Shown here in pieces: positions 14,219 through 22,004 of a DNA stretch of 34,755 nucleotides. The stretch is from Firmicutes bacterium UBA3572 (GTDB lineage Bacteria; Bacillota; Desulfotomaculia; Desulfotomaculales; Desulforudaceae): the NCBI GenBank assembly GCA_002375985.1, contig DFNH01000030.1, forward strand, positions 1 through 34,755, read 5' to 3'. Numbering within the stretch: the first letter of the stretch is position 1; each line of letters begins with the position of its first letter. A model generated the notes under the pieces. It worked only from the letters and a program-made list of their open reading frames with translations, was not told the DNA's origin and did not search any database. The position numbers and the translations under genes are program-made.

Positions 14219-15537
14219 CAGCCGCGCTTCCCTTTCCCGCAGGAAACGGGACAGGGTTCCTGATCCGTCTCTTCCGCGGTTTTTAGGTCGAAAAGCTTCT
14301 GCAGGGCGTCGGAATAAATGTGGCCTTCGGGTGTGAGGGCCAATTTCTTCAAGCGGGTGATGGGCTCGTGCAGCAATTGGTTGACGATCGAGTTGGCCAT
14401 GGCGCCAATTATCTTCCGCTCCCGGTCCGAAACATTACCCAGGCGGTTTAAGGCCCGGCGCATTTCGTTTTGTTTGATCTCCTCACCACGCTTTTTCAGC
14501 GCCACCACGGTGGGGATCACAAAGCGTGCGCCCAGGGAAAGCAAGAATTCCCGCAGTTCGGCGTCAATGATCCGCTCGGCCACCACCGCCGCGCGGCGAC
14601 GCTCGGCCAGGTTGGCGTCGACGACACTCTGCAGGCTGTCGATATCGTAAAGGACCACGCCGGGCAACTGCCCCACTTCCGGGGCCACATCCCGCGGCAC
14701 GGCGATGTCGATCAGAAAGATCTGCCGGCCCCCGCGCCGCTCCTGGACCACGGCCATAGGCTCCGGCCGGATCACGTAGTGGCTGGCGGCGGTGCAGCTG
14801 ATGACGATGTCGGCGTGTTCCATCCATTGGTAGAGTTCGTCAAACCGGACCGCCCGGCCGCCAAACTGCCGGGCCAATTCCACCGCCCGGTCGTACGAAC
14901 GGTTGGAAACGATCACCCCGGCCACGCCGTTGGACAAAAGATGCTTGGCGGTCAACTCGCTCATCTTCCCGGCGCCCACGATCAGGACCTCCCGGCCCTC
15001 CAGGTTGCCCAGGGTCTGCCGCGCCAGTTCCACCGCCGCGTAGCTGATGGAAACCGGGTTGCGGTCGATACCCGTTTCGGTACGCACCCGCTTGCCCACC
15101 GCCAAGGCCTGCTGGAAGGTACAATTCATCAGCCAGTTCACCGTTTCCACCTGTTGGGCGCACTGGTAGGCCTGTTTGACCTGGCCGAGAATCTGGGTCT
15201 CACCCAGCACCATGGAGTCCAAGCCGGAGGCCACCCGGAACAGGTGGCGCACCCCTTCCCCGAAAGTATAAACGTAGATGTAACCCTTGAGCGTCTCCAC
15301 CGTAGTTTCGCAACGGTCGGCCAAGAAACGCAGGATGCTGTCCAGGCCACCCTCATCGGTGAGTACGGCGTAAATCTCGGTGCGGTTGCAGGTGGAAATG
15401 ATCACGCAGCTTTCTACCCCGTCCTGTTCGGTCAGGGTGCGTAGCGCCTCTTTCAAGGTGTTTTCCGGAAAAGAAAGACGCTCGCGCACCGCCAGCGGGG
15501 CCGTGCGGTGGTTAAGACCCACCGCAGTGATTAACAC
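14218..15537 (-). CDS. hemA: glutamyl-tRNA reductase
   Basis: HemA reduces glutamyl-tRNA(Glu) with NADPH to glutamate-1-semialdehyde, the committed step of C5-pathway tetrapyrrole synthesis. The 439-residue protein has GLNHRTAPLAVRERLSF at the N-terminus. The catalytic Cys50 lies in IISTCNRTEIYAV, the NADPH-binding stretch is VGAGKMSELTAKHL near 190, and a helical dimerisation domain follows. The GTG at 15537 has AAGGAG 9 bases upstream, inside the 3' end of the Met8-like gene (26-bp overlap). Confidence 0.97.
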   Translation of the reverse strand: MLITAVGLNHRTAPLAVRERLSFPENTLKEALRTLTEQDGVESCVIISTCNRTEIYAVLTDEGGLDSILRFLADRCETTVETLKGYIYVYTFGEGVRHLFRVASGLDSMVLGETQILGQVKQAYQCAQQVETVNWLMNCTFQQALAVGKRVRTETGIDRNPVSISYAAVELARQTLGNLEGREVLIVGAGKMSELTAKHLLSNGVAGVIVSNRSYDRAVELARQFGGRAVRFDELYQWMEHADIVISCTAASHYVIRPEPMAVVQERRGGRQIFLIDIAVPRDVAPEVGQLPGVVLYDIDSLQSVVDANLAERRRAAVVAERIIDAELREFLLSLGARFVIPTVVALKKRGEEIKQNEMRRALNRLGNVSDRERKIIGAMANSIVNQLLHEPITRLKKLALTPEGHIYSDALQKLFDLKTAEETDQEPCPVSCGKGKRG

Positions 15538-16153
15538 GGTCTACCAGCTCCTTTGCCCAGTCAAAATTCCCGTCCTGAAGCGCATCAAGAATCTCGGGGG
15601 CCACCAACGCCTCGAGCAACTGTTCCTTTTCACGCGGATCGTTTACATTCCGAATGATATTATGGCGTATTTGGCCGAGAAGTGCAAGGTAGTCCGCGTA
15701 CGCGGGACCGAACTCCGACTCCAGGCGTTCCCGGATCTTCCGGGCCAAGAGAGGACTTTTCCCCCCCGTGGAGATGGCAATGGTCAGGTCGCCCCGCCGC
15801 ACGGAGGCCGGCACGAAGAAACTGCAGTGTGCCGGATCGTCAACCGCGTTGTGCAGAATGCGCCGGGCCCGGCAGTCCCGGGCTACCTCCCGGTTTACTT
15901 CCGGGTCGTTGGTCGCAATGATCACCAGCAGGACTCCCTCCGCGTCTCCCGTACGGTAAGCACGCGCCTGGTATTCAATATCGCCGGCGTCCGCCAAGGC
16001 CCGGAGCTCGTCGGTAACCGCGGGGCTAATCACCCGGACCCGCGCGCCGGCCGCCAACAGCGCCCGCACCTTGCGCGCGGCCACCCGGCCACCACCCACC
16101 ACCAGGCAGGGCTCTCCCGCCAGCTTTATAAAAACCGGATATAGTTGGGCCAC
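15512..16153 (-). CDS. Met8/CysG-N-like precorrin-2 dehydrogenase (sirohydrochlorin ferrochelatase)
   Basis: The 213-residue protein oxidises precorrin-2 to sirohydrochlorin with NAD, and in Met8-type enzymes also inserts iron to give siroheme. The N-terminal Rossmann segment PCLVVGGGRVAARKVRALLAAGARVRV is clear. NAVDDPAHCSFFVPASVRRGDL and ISTGGKSPLLARKIRE are the family's central motifs, and a small helical domain follows. The GTG at 16153 is chosen because the longer frame start runs back into the prenyl-synthase gene. No separate sirohydrochlorin chelatase (CbiX/SirB) is in the window, so this protein may do both reactions. Confidence 0.9.
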   Translation of the reverse strand: MAQLYPVFIKLAGEPCLVVGGGRVAARKVRALLAAGARVRVISPAVTDELRALADAGDIEYQARAYRTGDAEGVLLVIIATNDPEVNREVARDCRARRILHNAVDDPAHCSFFVPASVRRGDLTIAISTGGKSPLLARKIRERLESEFGPAYADYLALLGQIRHNIIRNVNDPREKEQLLEALVAPEILDALQDGNFDWAKELVDRVNHCGGS

Positions 16154-16176
16154 TTTTCTCGCCCCCGAACAAAAAA

Positions 16177-17136
16177 CTAGTATTCGCGTCCCCGGATGAA
16201 CTCGGCCAAGGCGGATAAACTGCGGCGCGCGGGGATGTCTGGCAGGGTTCCCAGGCAAGCTTGGGCCCGGTCCAGATATTTCCCGGCCACTTGTAGGGCC
16301 ATGTCGATGCCACCGCATTCCTTGGTAAGGCGTATGGCCTCGCGGACGTCGTCCTCGGTCTTGTGCTCCTTTGCCACCAGAGCCGAAAGTCTTTCCTTTT
16401 CGCGGCTCTGGGCCAGAGCAAAAATGACCGGCAGCGTGATGATTCCCTGTCGCAAGTCGCCCCCCACCGGCTTGCCGAGTTGTTCCGGGTCGGCCACCAT
16501 GTCCAACACGTCATCGGTGATCTGGAAGGCCATACCCAGACAGTAACCGAACCGGCCCAGCGTCTGGTAAGCCGCCGGAGGCGCACCGGTAGAAACCGCG
16601 CCCAGTTGACAGCTGGCCTGAATCAAAAGGGCGGTCTTGCACCGGATGCGCCGCAGGTAATCCCGGAGGTCGGGACGGTTGGTGCTGTCGAACTGGATGA
16701 GTTCACCCTCGCACATTTTTTCGCAGGTGTGGGCCAATACTTGGACAAAAATGGGATTTTGGTAGTTGGAAAGCAAAATAAGCATAGCCTGGGCAAGCAG
16801 GTAGTCGCCGGTATGGGTCGAAATCCGGTTCCCCCAAAGCGCCTTTACACTGGGTTTACCGCGCCGCAGGCCGGCGCCGTCCACCACGTCGTCGTGCACC
16901 AACGTGGCCATGTGGGCCAACTCCAGAGACAGCGCCACCGGCAGAACCTTTTCCAGCTTGTAATCGTGAAACCTGGCGGCCAAAAGCGCAAAGGCCGGAC
17001 GCAATCGCTTGCCGCCGGCCCGGAAAAGATAGCTTGAGGTCTCCATTAACAGGTGGTTCGGGCTCTTCAGTACCCGGTAAAGCTCCTCTTCAACCACGGC
17101 CAAATCATCACGGACCAGTTCCAATAATGGCAGCAT
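16177..17136 (-). CDS. trans-polyprenyl diphosphate synthase (heptaprenyl/octaprenyl type)
   Basis: The enzyme elongates a prenyl diphosphate with isopentenyl diphosphate to make the side chain of a quinone, probably menaquinone. The 319-residue product has GGKRLRPAFALLAA (41-54), the first aspartate-rich motif LVHDDVVDGAGLRRG (Asp82, 83, 86) and the second QITDDVLDMVADP (Asp208, 209, 212). It is the first gene of the heme cluster, 23 bp before the Met8-like gene. Chain length cannot be read from sequence alone; small residues (ELAHMAT) before the first motif favour a long chain. Co-transcription with heme genes may tie quinone and heme supply for respiration, but this is inference. Confidence 0.88.
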   Translation of the reverse strand: MLPLLELVRDDLAVVEEELYRVLKSPNHLLMETSSYLFRAGGKRLRPAFALLAARFHDYKLEKVLPVALSLELAHMATLVHDDVVDGAGLRRGKPSVKALWGNRISTHTGDYLLAQAMLILLSNYQNPIFVQVLAHTCEKMCEGELIQFDSTNRPDLRDYLRRIRCKTALLIQASCQLGAVSTGAPPAAYQTLGRFGYCLGMAFQITDDVLDMVADPEQLGKPVGGDLRQGIITLPVIFALAQSREKERLSALVAKEHKTEDDVREAIRLTKECGGIDMALQVAGKYLDRAQACLGTLPDIPARRSLSALAEFIRGREY

Positions 17137-17200
17137 GTCCCACGAGTCCTCTCTACCTCAAACGGCACTGCCTTTTTAGATTAGTTCGCCCGCAAGTCCG

Positions 17201-17225
17201 AAAAATCCTTCCGGAAACGGATTTT
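17201..17225 (-). terminator. hairpin after the DksA/TraR-like gene
   Basis: On the minus strand AAAATCC pairs with GGATTTT around a loop containing TTCCGGAA, followed by one further T. It lies 17 bp after the DksA-like stop and about 65 bp before the heme operon, so it may separate the two units. The short T-tract keeps confidence low. Confidence 0.4.
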
Positions 17226-17241
17226 CCGTGACAAACGGAAC

Positions 17242-17862
17242 TTAACGCTGACCGCCGGTATCGCCGCGCACCCGCGTGTCCTGGAAAAACGCCCCATTTT
17301 CCTTGACCACCGGAATGGCATCCACTTCCTCAGTATGTCCCCGGTCTTCTTCCTCGACGTCGGCTAGTTCGGCGGCAAGGCCGTGCTGCGCGACATCCTG
17401 CCAGGTATCCTCCCGATCATAAAAGGTTCTCGCGTGGCCGGGAGAAGCAAAGGGCCGGGCCAGCGTCTTTTCCTCAATGGGCCGGAGCCGGTCGACTTGG
17501 CCCTCGCTGCGCTCCTGGCACACCCGGCACTTGGTCGTAAACGGTAAAACCCGGAGCCGTTCGGGATCGATCGGGACGCCACATTCGTCGCAGTAACCGT
17601 AGCTCCCCTGATCCAGCTTAGCCAGCGCGTCGTCGATGGCTTGCATCTGCAACCGGACGTTGTCCCGCAGGCCCAGGTCTTTGCTCCGTTCGAAAGTTTC
17701 GCTACCTATATCCGCCGGGTGATTATCATAGGTACTCAGCTCGCTCAGGCTATCCTCGAGAGCCATATCCGCCATCTTTTCAAACTCTTCCAGCTGGCGC
17801 TGTAAGTTATCCCGTTCCCGCAACAGGCGGGCGCGTATTTCCTCTCTGTCTTGCGGATCCAC
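17242..17862 (-). CDS. DksA/TraR-type zinc finger protein (YteA-like)
   Basis: The 206-residue protein has an N-terminal coiled-coil stretch (about 5-95) and a DksA-type C4 zinc finger: YCDECGVPI then CRVCQE. The sequence NHPADIGSETFERSKDLGL before the finger is typical of the YteA group of spore-forming Firmicutes. DksA relatives act on RNA polymerase through the secondary channel; for YteA the role is not established. The second GTG at 17862 is preferred over that at 17871, because GAAGGAG lies 8 bases upstream of it and touches the first. The acidic tail after the finger (about 80 residues) is longer than in DksA but usual for this group. Confidence 0.85.
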   Translation of the reverse strand: MDPQDREEIRARLLRERDNLQRQLEEFEKMADMALEDSLSELSTYDNHPADIGSETFERSKDLGLRDNVRLQMQAIDDALAKLDQGSYGYCDECGVPIDPERLRVLPFTTKCRVCQERSEGQVDRLRPIEEKTLARPFASPGHARTFYDREDTWQDVAQHGLAAELADVEEEDRGHTEEVDAIPVVKENGAFFQDTRVRGDTGGQR

Positions 17863-17902
17863 AGCCGTCACTCCTTCAATTAAAGTCCCTTGGGGTCTCC
17901 TA

Positions 17903-18217
17903 CTAGGGCCTGAGGTTTAGTTCCACCAGGCGCACAATTTCGGCGATAAACTGTCCGATAACGGGCAGATTCAGCATTACCAAGCGCTGGAGGATTAGAA
18001 GCAAAATGGCCCCCAGGATGGTAAACCCGATGGCGATGCCCAGACCGCGGGCGATACCGGTCAGGAAGTTGATATATAGCAGGCGGTAGGGCTTCTCCAG
18101 CAGGGTGACGTACTCGGCCAGCTTCATCTTCTCCATCGCGATGATCAGATCGCCGATCTTGTTTTGGAGGTCCCTCAACAGCCTGTTTTCCGCTTCCCTA
18201 TCCATCGGTGTCCCCAT
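17903..18217 (-). CDS. DUF5665-type small membrane protein
   Basis: The 104-residue protein has a hydrophilic N-terminus, the segment KLAEYVTLLEKPYRLLYINFL, one long hydrophobic helix (GLGIAIGFTILGAILLLIL) and a second amphipathic helix. This pattern matches DUF5665, a Firmicutes family of unknown function. Two ATGs (18217 and 18205) are possible; AGGGGG stands only two bases from the first and GGGG six bases from the second. It lies 40 bp upstream of the DksA-like gene on the same strand. Confidence 0.75.
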   Translation of the reverse strand: MGTPMDREAENRLLRDLQNKIGDLIIAMEKMKLAEYVTLLEKPYRLLYINFLTGIARGLGIAIGFTILGAILLLILQRLVMLNLPVIGQFIAEIVRLVELNLRP

Positions 18218-18313
18218 TGCCCCCTGCGCTCATTATTTACCGGGACCTGAAAAATTAATAAGGAACGGCAGCCGCGGCGAAAATGCACACCACCTGTACC
18301 GCCCGCTTACGGA

Positions 18314-18500
18314 AGCGCTGTCCCCTTCGCGACTGGTGCTCCACTCCGACAGGAACAGCGGAAAAGTGGCCGGAAAACGGGGACTGGCTCCTTTTTCAAG
18401 AACTGCCCTAACACCTTGAGAACACGAAAATACCGGGAACAATCAGAACGTCCTAATCTTATGTGACTCCGGAAAAAGGTGCCTGTCCCCCGTTTCCCGC
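18314..18500 (-). repeat. REP/MITE-like repeat element, copy 2 (inverted relative to 6033-6214)
   Basis: Read on the minus strand it begins GCGGGAAACGGGGGACAGGC, continues through an inverted partner near 18373-18402, and ends GCACCAGTCGCGAAGGGG then ACAGCGCT, colinear with copy 1. The last 26 bases differ from copy 1 at a single site; interior similarity is lower. It forms the end of the truncated reductase frame, adding a foreign tail from GKRGTGTFF onward. Confidence 0.7.
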
Positions 18501-19020
18501 AGCTACCCTTGCGGATTGCACGAAACAGGGCGGGCAGGAGGCGGCGGAAGCGTAAGCGTTCGTAGTCGCCCATATAAATCGCCTCCCAGAAGTCGCGGGC
18601 CAGTTCCGGACGCTTCTCCAGGAAAGGCGCGGCACGGTGGACATAGCGGTAAAACAGGCGGGCCAACCGGCGCAGTCCGGGGCGAGTGCGGCGGTCGACC
18701 AAACGCTGGTATTCGGCGGCGGCCGCTTCCCGGAAACGGTGTGTGCCGGTGATGGCTTCGGCGGCCAGGGTAGCACTCAGGAGCGCCCAGTAGATGCCTT
18801 CACCGGTCAGGGGATCCGCAAATCCGGCCGCGTCCCCAAGCCGTAATACCGAACCGACGGCTGCCGCCGGGTTGCCCGGGCCGCCCACAAGAGCCAAAAA
18901 GGCGCGGAAAACAAAGATTCCTCCGAGACCCCCTTGCGGAGGTCCCGTCGGAAACCGCGCCTGAGGTTGTTGGCGTGGGAAACGGTGGTGTACACGACGA
19001 CGTTAAGGTGGTCCCCGGAA
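18501..19020 (-). pseudogene. remnant of a geranylgeranyl-reductase-family FAD oxidoreductase
   Basis: Two frames hold pieces of one gene. From about 19015 the frame reads GDHLNVVVYTTVSHANNLRRGFRR, like the middle of geranylgeranyl-reductase-family flavoproteins. From about 18900 another frame reads SVLRLGDAAGFADPLTGEGIYWALLSATLAAEAI, the conserved FAD-binding GDAAG segment, followed by the helical C-terminal domain to AIRKGS near 18503. The N-terminal FAD domain (about 200 residues) is missing: the remnant begins right at the stop codon of the DUF711 gene. The 3' end is replaced by the repeat at 18314-18500. A frame change near 18900, loss of the start and the repeat insertion make it a pseudogene. 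The minus-strand frame stays open to 18307 only because the repeat extends it. Confidence 0.7.
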
Positions 19021-19024
19021 GAAG

Positions 19025-20383
19025 CTAGTTGTTGAGACTGCTGATCGGTGCCGGGATACGGCCGCCCCGGCACACGAAGCCCACCGCCCCGAACCGGTTG
19101 ACGCCCATTACCGGTGCCCGGCCCAACAAACCCCCAAACTCCACAAAGTCCCCTTCCTTCTTTCCGGGCACCGGGATCACGCGGACCGCGGTGGTCTTGT
19201 GGTTTATCACGCCGATGGCGATTTCGTCGGCGATCAGGGCGGCAACCGTTTCGGCGGTCGTGTCCCCCGGCAGGGCCACCATGTCGATCCCCACCGAACA
19301 TACGGCGGTCATGGCCTCCAGTTTATCCAGTCCGAGCGCACCCGATTCCACAGCGCGGATCATGCCGGCGTCCTCGCTTACCGGGATGAACGCCCCCGAA
19401 AGGCCGCCAACGTAGGAGGAGGCCATCGCCCCGCCCTTTTTGACCGCATCGTTGAGCAGGGCCAGCGCCGCCGTGGTGCCGGGAGCACCGCAAACCTCCA
19501 CACCCATGGCCTCGATGATCTCGGCGACACTGTCCCCCACCGCCGGGGTGGGCGCCAGGGAAAGGTCGACGGTGCCGAAGGGCACTCCCAGTCTGGCGGC
19601 TGCGACGCGGCCGACCAGTTCGCCCATGCGGGTGACCTTGAAAGCCATCTTCTTGACCTGCTCGGCCAGCGTACCCAAATCGGCGTCCGGCATCCGGGCC
19701 ACGGCGTTCTTGACCACTCCCGGCCCGCTGACTCCCACGTTGAGCACGCACTCCGGCTCGCCGACCCCGTGAAAGGCCCCGGCCATGAAAGGGTTGTCCT
19801 CGGGTGCGTTGGCGAAAACCACCAACTTGGCGCAGCCGATCCCATCCCTTTCGGCCGTAAGGGCCGCCGTTTCCTTGATGATCCGCCCCATCAGGTACAC
19901 CGCATCCATATTGATCCCGGCCTTGGTGGTAGCAACGTTCACCGAGGCGCACACCCGTTCGGTAGTAGCGAGGACGGCCGGGATGGACTCGATCAGGGTC
20001 CGGTCGCCCCGGGTAAAGCCCTTGTGAACCAGGGCGGAGAAACCGCCGAGAAAATTGACGCCGACGTCCCGGGCGGCCCGGTCCAGTGCCCGGGCCACCG
20101 CCAGATAAGCATTCCGGTCACCGTCACCGACAACCAGCGCGATCGGCGTCACCGCGATACGCTTGTTCACAATCGGAAGACCGTACTCCCGCTCGATCTC
20201 CTCGCCGACCGCCACCAGGCGCCCGGCCCGGTCGGTGATTTTATCGTAAATCTTGCGGCACAGCGCCTCTGGATCGGGATCGACACAGTCACGCAGGCTG
20301 ATTCCCAGGGTGATGGTGCGGATGTCCAAGTTTTCATCCTGGATCATGCGGATGGTTTGGATGATTTCGTCCAGGCCGAGCAT
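19025..20383 (-). CDS. DUF711 / UPF0210 family protein
   Basis: A 452-residue, well-conserved soluble protein. It starts MLGLDEIIQTIRMIQDENLDIRTITLGISLRDCVDPD, and later has NKRIAVTPIALV, GVGEPECVLNVGVSGPGVV, GAPGTTAALALLNDAVKKGG, and GAFIPVSEDAGMI. These match UPF0210, structurally related to glycyl-radical enzyme folds but of unknown function. It lies next to an ACT-domain protein, an association seen in many Firmicutes and consistent with amino-acid-responsive regulation, though here the two are 319 bp apart. AAGGAGATTAAA precedes the ATG. Length is normal. Confidence 0.9.
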   Translation of the reverse strand: MLGLDEIIQTIRMIQDENLDIRTITLGISLRDCVDPDPEALCRKIYDKITDRAGRLVAVGEEIEREYGLPIVNKRIAVTPIALVVGDGDRNAYLAVARALDRAARDVGVNFLGGFSALVHKGFTRGDRTLIESIPAVLATTERVCASVNVATTKAGINMDAVYLMGRIIKETAALTAERDGIGCAKLVVFANAPEDNPFMAGAFHGVGEPECVLNVGVSGPGVVKNAVARMPDADLGTLAEQVKKMAFKVTRMGELVGRVAAARLGVPFGTVDLSLAPTPAVGDSVAEIIEAMGVEVCGAPGTTAALALLNDAVKKGGAMASSYVGGLSGAFIPVSEDAGMIRAVESGALGLDKLEAMTAVCSVGIDMVALPGDTTAETVAALIADEIAIGVINHKTTAVRVIPVPGKKEGDFVEFGGLLGRAPVMGVNRFGAVGFVCRGGRIPAPISSLNN

Positions 20384-20418
20384 TTTAATCTCCTTCCAAA
20401 AAAGGGACAGGCATGTTT

Positions 20419-20444
20419 TGTGGATAAGCGGCTAGTTATCCACA
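20419..20444. promoter_or_regulatory. two inverted DnaA-box sequences upstream of the DUF711 gene
   Basis: TGTGGATAA (20419-20427) and TTATCCACA (20436-20444) are perfect copies of the DnaA-box consensus in opposite orientation, separated by 8 bp. Together they also form a perfect 9-bp hairpin stem. They lie 36-61 bp upstream of the DUF711 start, so DnaA or another dyad-binding regulator could act there. No cluster of further boxes or AT-rich unwinding region is seen, so this is not an origin. Confidence 0.5.
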
Positions 20445-20606
20445 GGTTCACGAACGGCCAACAAACTGGCTCCCTACGCACCAACGACGGCGGCCTCTTC
20501 GCCGTACCCCGTTTCCTCCCAGTCCCGTGTGACGCGAGGTACTTGCTATCACCCCGGCAGTCGCCCGGAAACCGTTGCGAAACGGGCAATGGCAAAGAAG
20601 CCGAAG

Positions 20607-20656
20607 CCGGCCGGAGCGGAGCGGAGCGTACGGGCGGGTACGTGAGCACCGGCCGG
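20607..20656. repeat. nested GC-rich dyad in the DUF711-ACT gap
   Basis: CCGGCCGG occurs at 20607 and 20649, and between them CGTAC (20627) pairs with GTACG (20638). GGAGC is repeated three times in tandem beside it. No T-run follows on the minus strand, so it is a weak terminator for the ACT gene at best. Apart from this, the DnaA-type boxes and a short AAAGGGACAGGC similar to the REP ends at 20401, the 318-bp gap holds nothing I recognise. Confidence 0.4.
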
Positions 20657-20702
20657 TAAGCCTGACGCCGCAAGGCGAATTCTTTCAACGGTCTCCTGAA
20701 TG

Positions 20703-20984
20703 CTAGATGCGGTGCATGTAGAGGAAAGCATCCTCGTGCTGCGCGTCGATGCGCACGTTAAGTTCCGCGCCCTTGGCCGCCAGGAGCTCCTTCAGGGTGC
20801 TCAGGTCCACCTTGCTGCCGCTTATGTCGGCGATCATGATCATGGCCAGGAATTCCTGCAGGATGGTCTGGCTGATGTCCAGGATGTTGACCTGGTTTTC
20901 GGCCAGCACCTGGGCCACCCCAGCAATGATCCCCACGCGATCACGTCCCAGCACGGTGACAATAATCCGGTTTGAATTGCTCAT
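20703..20984 (-). CDS. ACT domain protein (UPF0237 type)
   Basis: A 93-residue single ACT domain: IIVTVLGRDRVGIIAGVAQVLAENQVNILDISQTILQEFLAM is the beta-alpha-beta ligand-binding core, with GRDRVGIIAGVA the typical turn. UPF0237 proteins are thought to sense small ligands such as amino acids; no enzyme domain is attached. The ATG at 20984 is chosen over an upstream frame start because AAGGGAGAGG stands just before it. The gene lies between secF and DUF711 on the same strand. Confidence 0.88.
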   Translation of the reverse strand: MSNSNRIIVTVLGRDRVGIIAGVAQVLAENQVNILDISQTILQEFLAMIMIADISGSKVDLSTLKELLAAKGAELNVRIDAQHEDAFLYMHRI

Positions 20985-21030
20985 AAACCTCTCCCTTACA
21001 AAACCGGTTCCGGTCCTGCGCCTGGAAAAC

Positions 21031-21060
21031 GGATGCCCGCCGCGGTGCGAGCCGGGCACC
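21031..21060 (-). terminator. possible terminator after secF
   Basis: On the minus strand TGCCCG pairs with CGGGCA with a GC-rich 13-base loop, followed by TCCGTTTTCC. It lies about 50 bp beyond the secF stop codon and upstream of the ACT gene. Confidence 0.45.
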
Positions 21061-21109
21061 CTCATTCAAGGATATCTTACCAGAGATTCTGCCTCATACT
21101 CCACGTTCC

Positions 21110-21994
21110 CTAGGCCTCTGCGCTGGCCGGCCGCTTGGTCTTGGGCAGCTTATTGCTCAAGTCCAGCCAAACCTGGCTGGAGATGAAGATGGACGAATAG
21201 GTGCCGCTGGTGATGCCGATGATCAGCGCCAGAACAAAAGCCTTCAGCGTAGTGCCACCCAGGAAGTACAGGGCGACCAGCATGAACAACACCGTCAAAG
21301 CCGTGTTGACCGAACGGGCCAGGGTCTGCCACAGGCACCGGTGGATGATGTCCTCCAACGGTTCGGTCTTTTTGGCCGTTTTTCGAGTTTCCCGGATCCG
21401 GTCAAAGATGACAATGGTGGCGTTGATCGAATAACCGAGCACGGTCAGGATAGCCGCCACAAAAGCGCTGTCCACCGGCAGCCAAAAGAGAGAAAAGAGG
21501 CTTAAGGTGACCAACGCGTCGTGTAACAGGGCCACCACCGCGGCAATGCCCTGTCTAAACTCAAAACGCCAGGTGATGTAGACGACCATGGCCACGGACG
21601 CAATGACCAGCGCCAGAATGGCACGCTGGGTCAACTCCTTGCCGATCACCGGACCCACGGCGTCATTGCGCAGCACGGTATGACCGCCCAGTTGCTCGTC
21701 CAAGGCCTTAACCAGCGCGCTGTTCTGCTCCTGGGTAATCACCGGGGTGCGCAGCAATACCTGTCTGTCGCCGCTCAGCTGGATGACGCTTCGCTCCAGA
21801 CCGTATTCCGCCAGCACGGTCCGGACCTCCTGCACCGTGACCTCCCGCTGGAATTCCACTTCAATCAAGCTACCGCCGGTAAAGTCAATACCCAAGTTCA
21901 GCCCCCGGAACAGGAGGGAGATGATCCCCGGGATAATGATCAAAAGCGAGATCAGGTACCAGTACTTCCGTGGCTTAACGAAATGAAAGAACAT
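21110..21994 (-). CDS. secF: protein translocase subunit SecF
   Basis: SecF is the second half of the SecDF membrane complex that uses the proton gradient to assist late steps of Sec-dependent export. The 294-residue protein has an N-terminal membrane segment, the IDFTGGSLIEVEF motif (35-47), a short periplasmic domain, and five further predicted membrane helices. YSINATIVIFDRIRET is the conserved cytoplasmic signature. GGAGGGTCAAG precedes the ATG. It follows secD by 10 bp. Confidence 0.96.
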   Translation of the reverse strand: MFFHFVKPRKYWYLISLLIIIPGIISLLFRGLNLGIDFTGGSLIEVEFQREVTVQEVRTVLAEYGLERSVIQLSGDRQVLLRTPVITQEQNSALVKALDEQLGGHTVLRNDAVGPVIGKELTQRAILALVIASVAMVVYITWRFEFRQGIAAVVALLHDALVTLSLFSLFWLPVDSAFVAAILTVLGYSINATIVIFDRIRETRKTAKKTEPLEDIIHRCLWQTLARSVNTALTVLFMLVALYFLGGTTLKAFVLALIIGITSGTYSSIFISSQVWLDLSNKLPKTKRPASAEA

Positions 21995-22004
21995 CTTGAC
22001 CCTC

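Noticed and set aside
20400..20460. Replication origin at the DnaA-type boxes
   Set aside because: Only two boxes, no AT-rich unwinding region, and no dnaA, dnaN or partition genes nearby.
19199..20659. A 486-residue plus-strand ORF opposite the DUF711 gene
   Set aside because: Its His/Arg/Gly-rich composition is that of an antisense shadow; DUF711 on the minus strand is well conserved with a good start.
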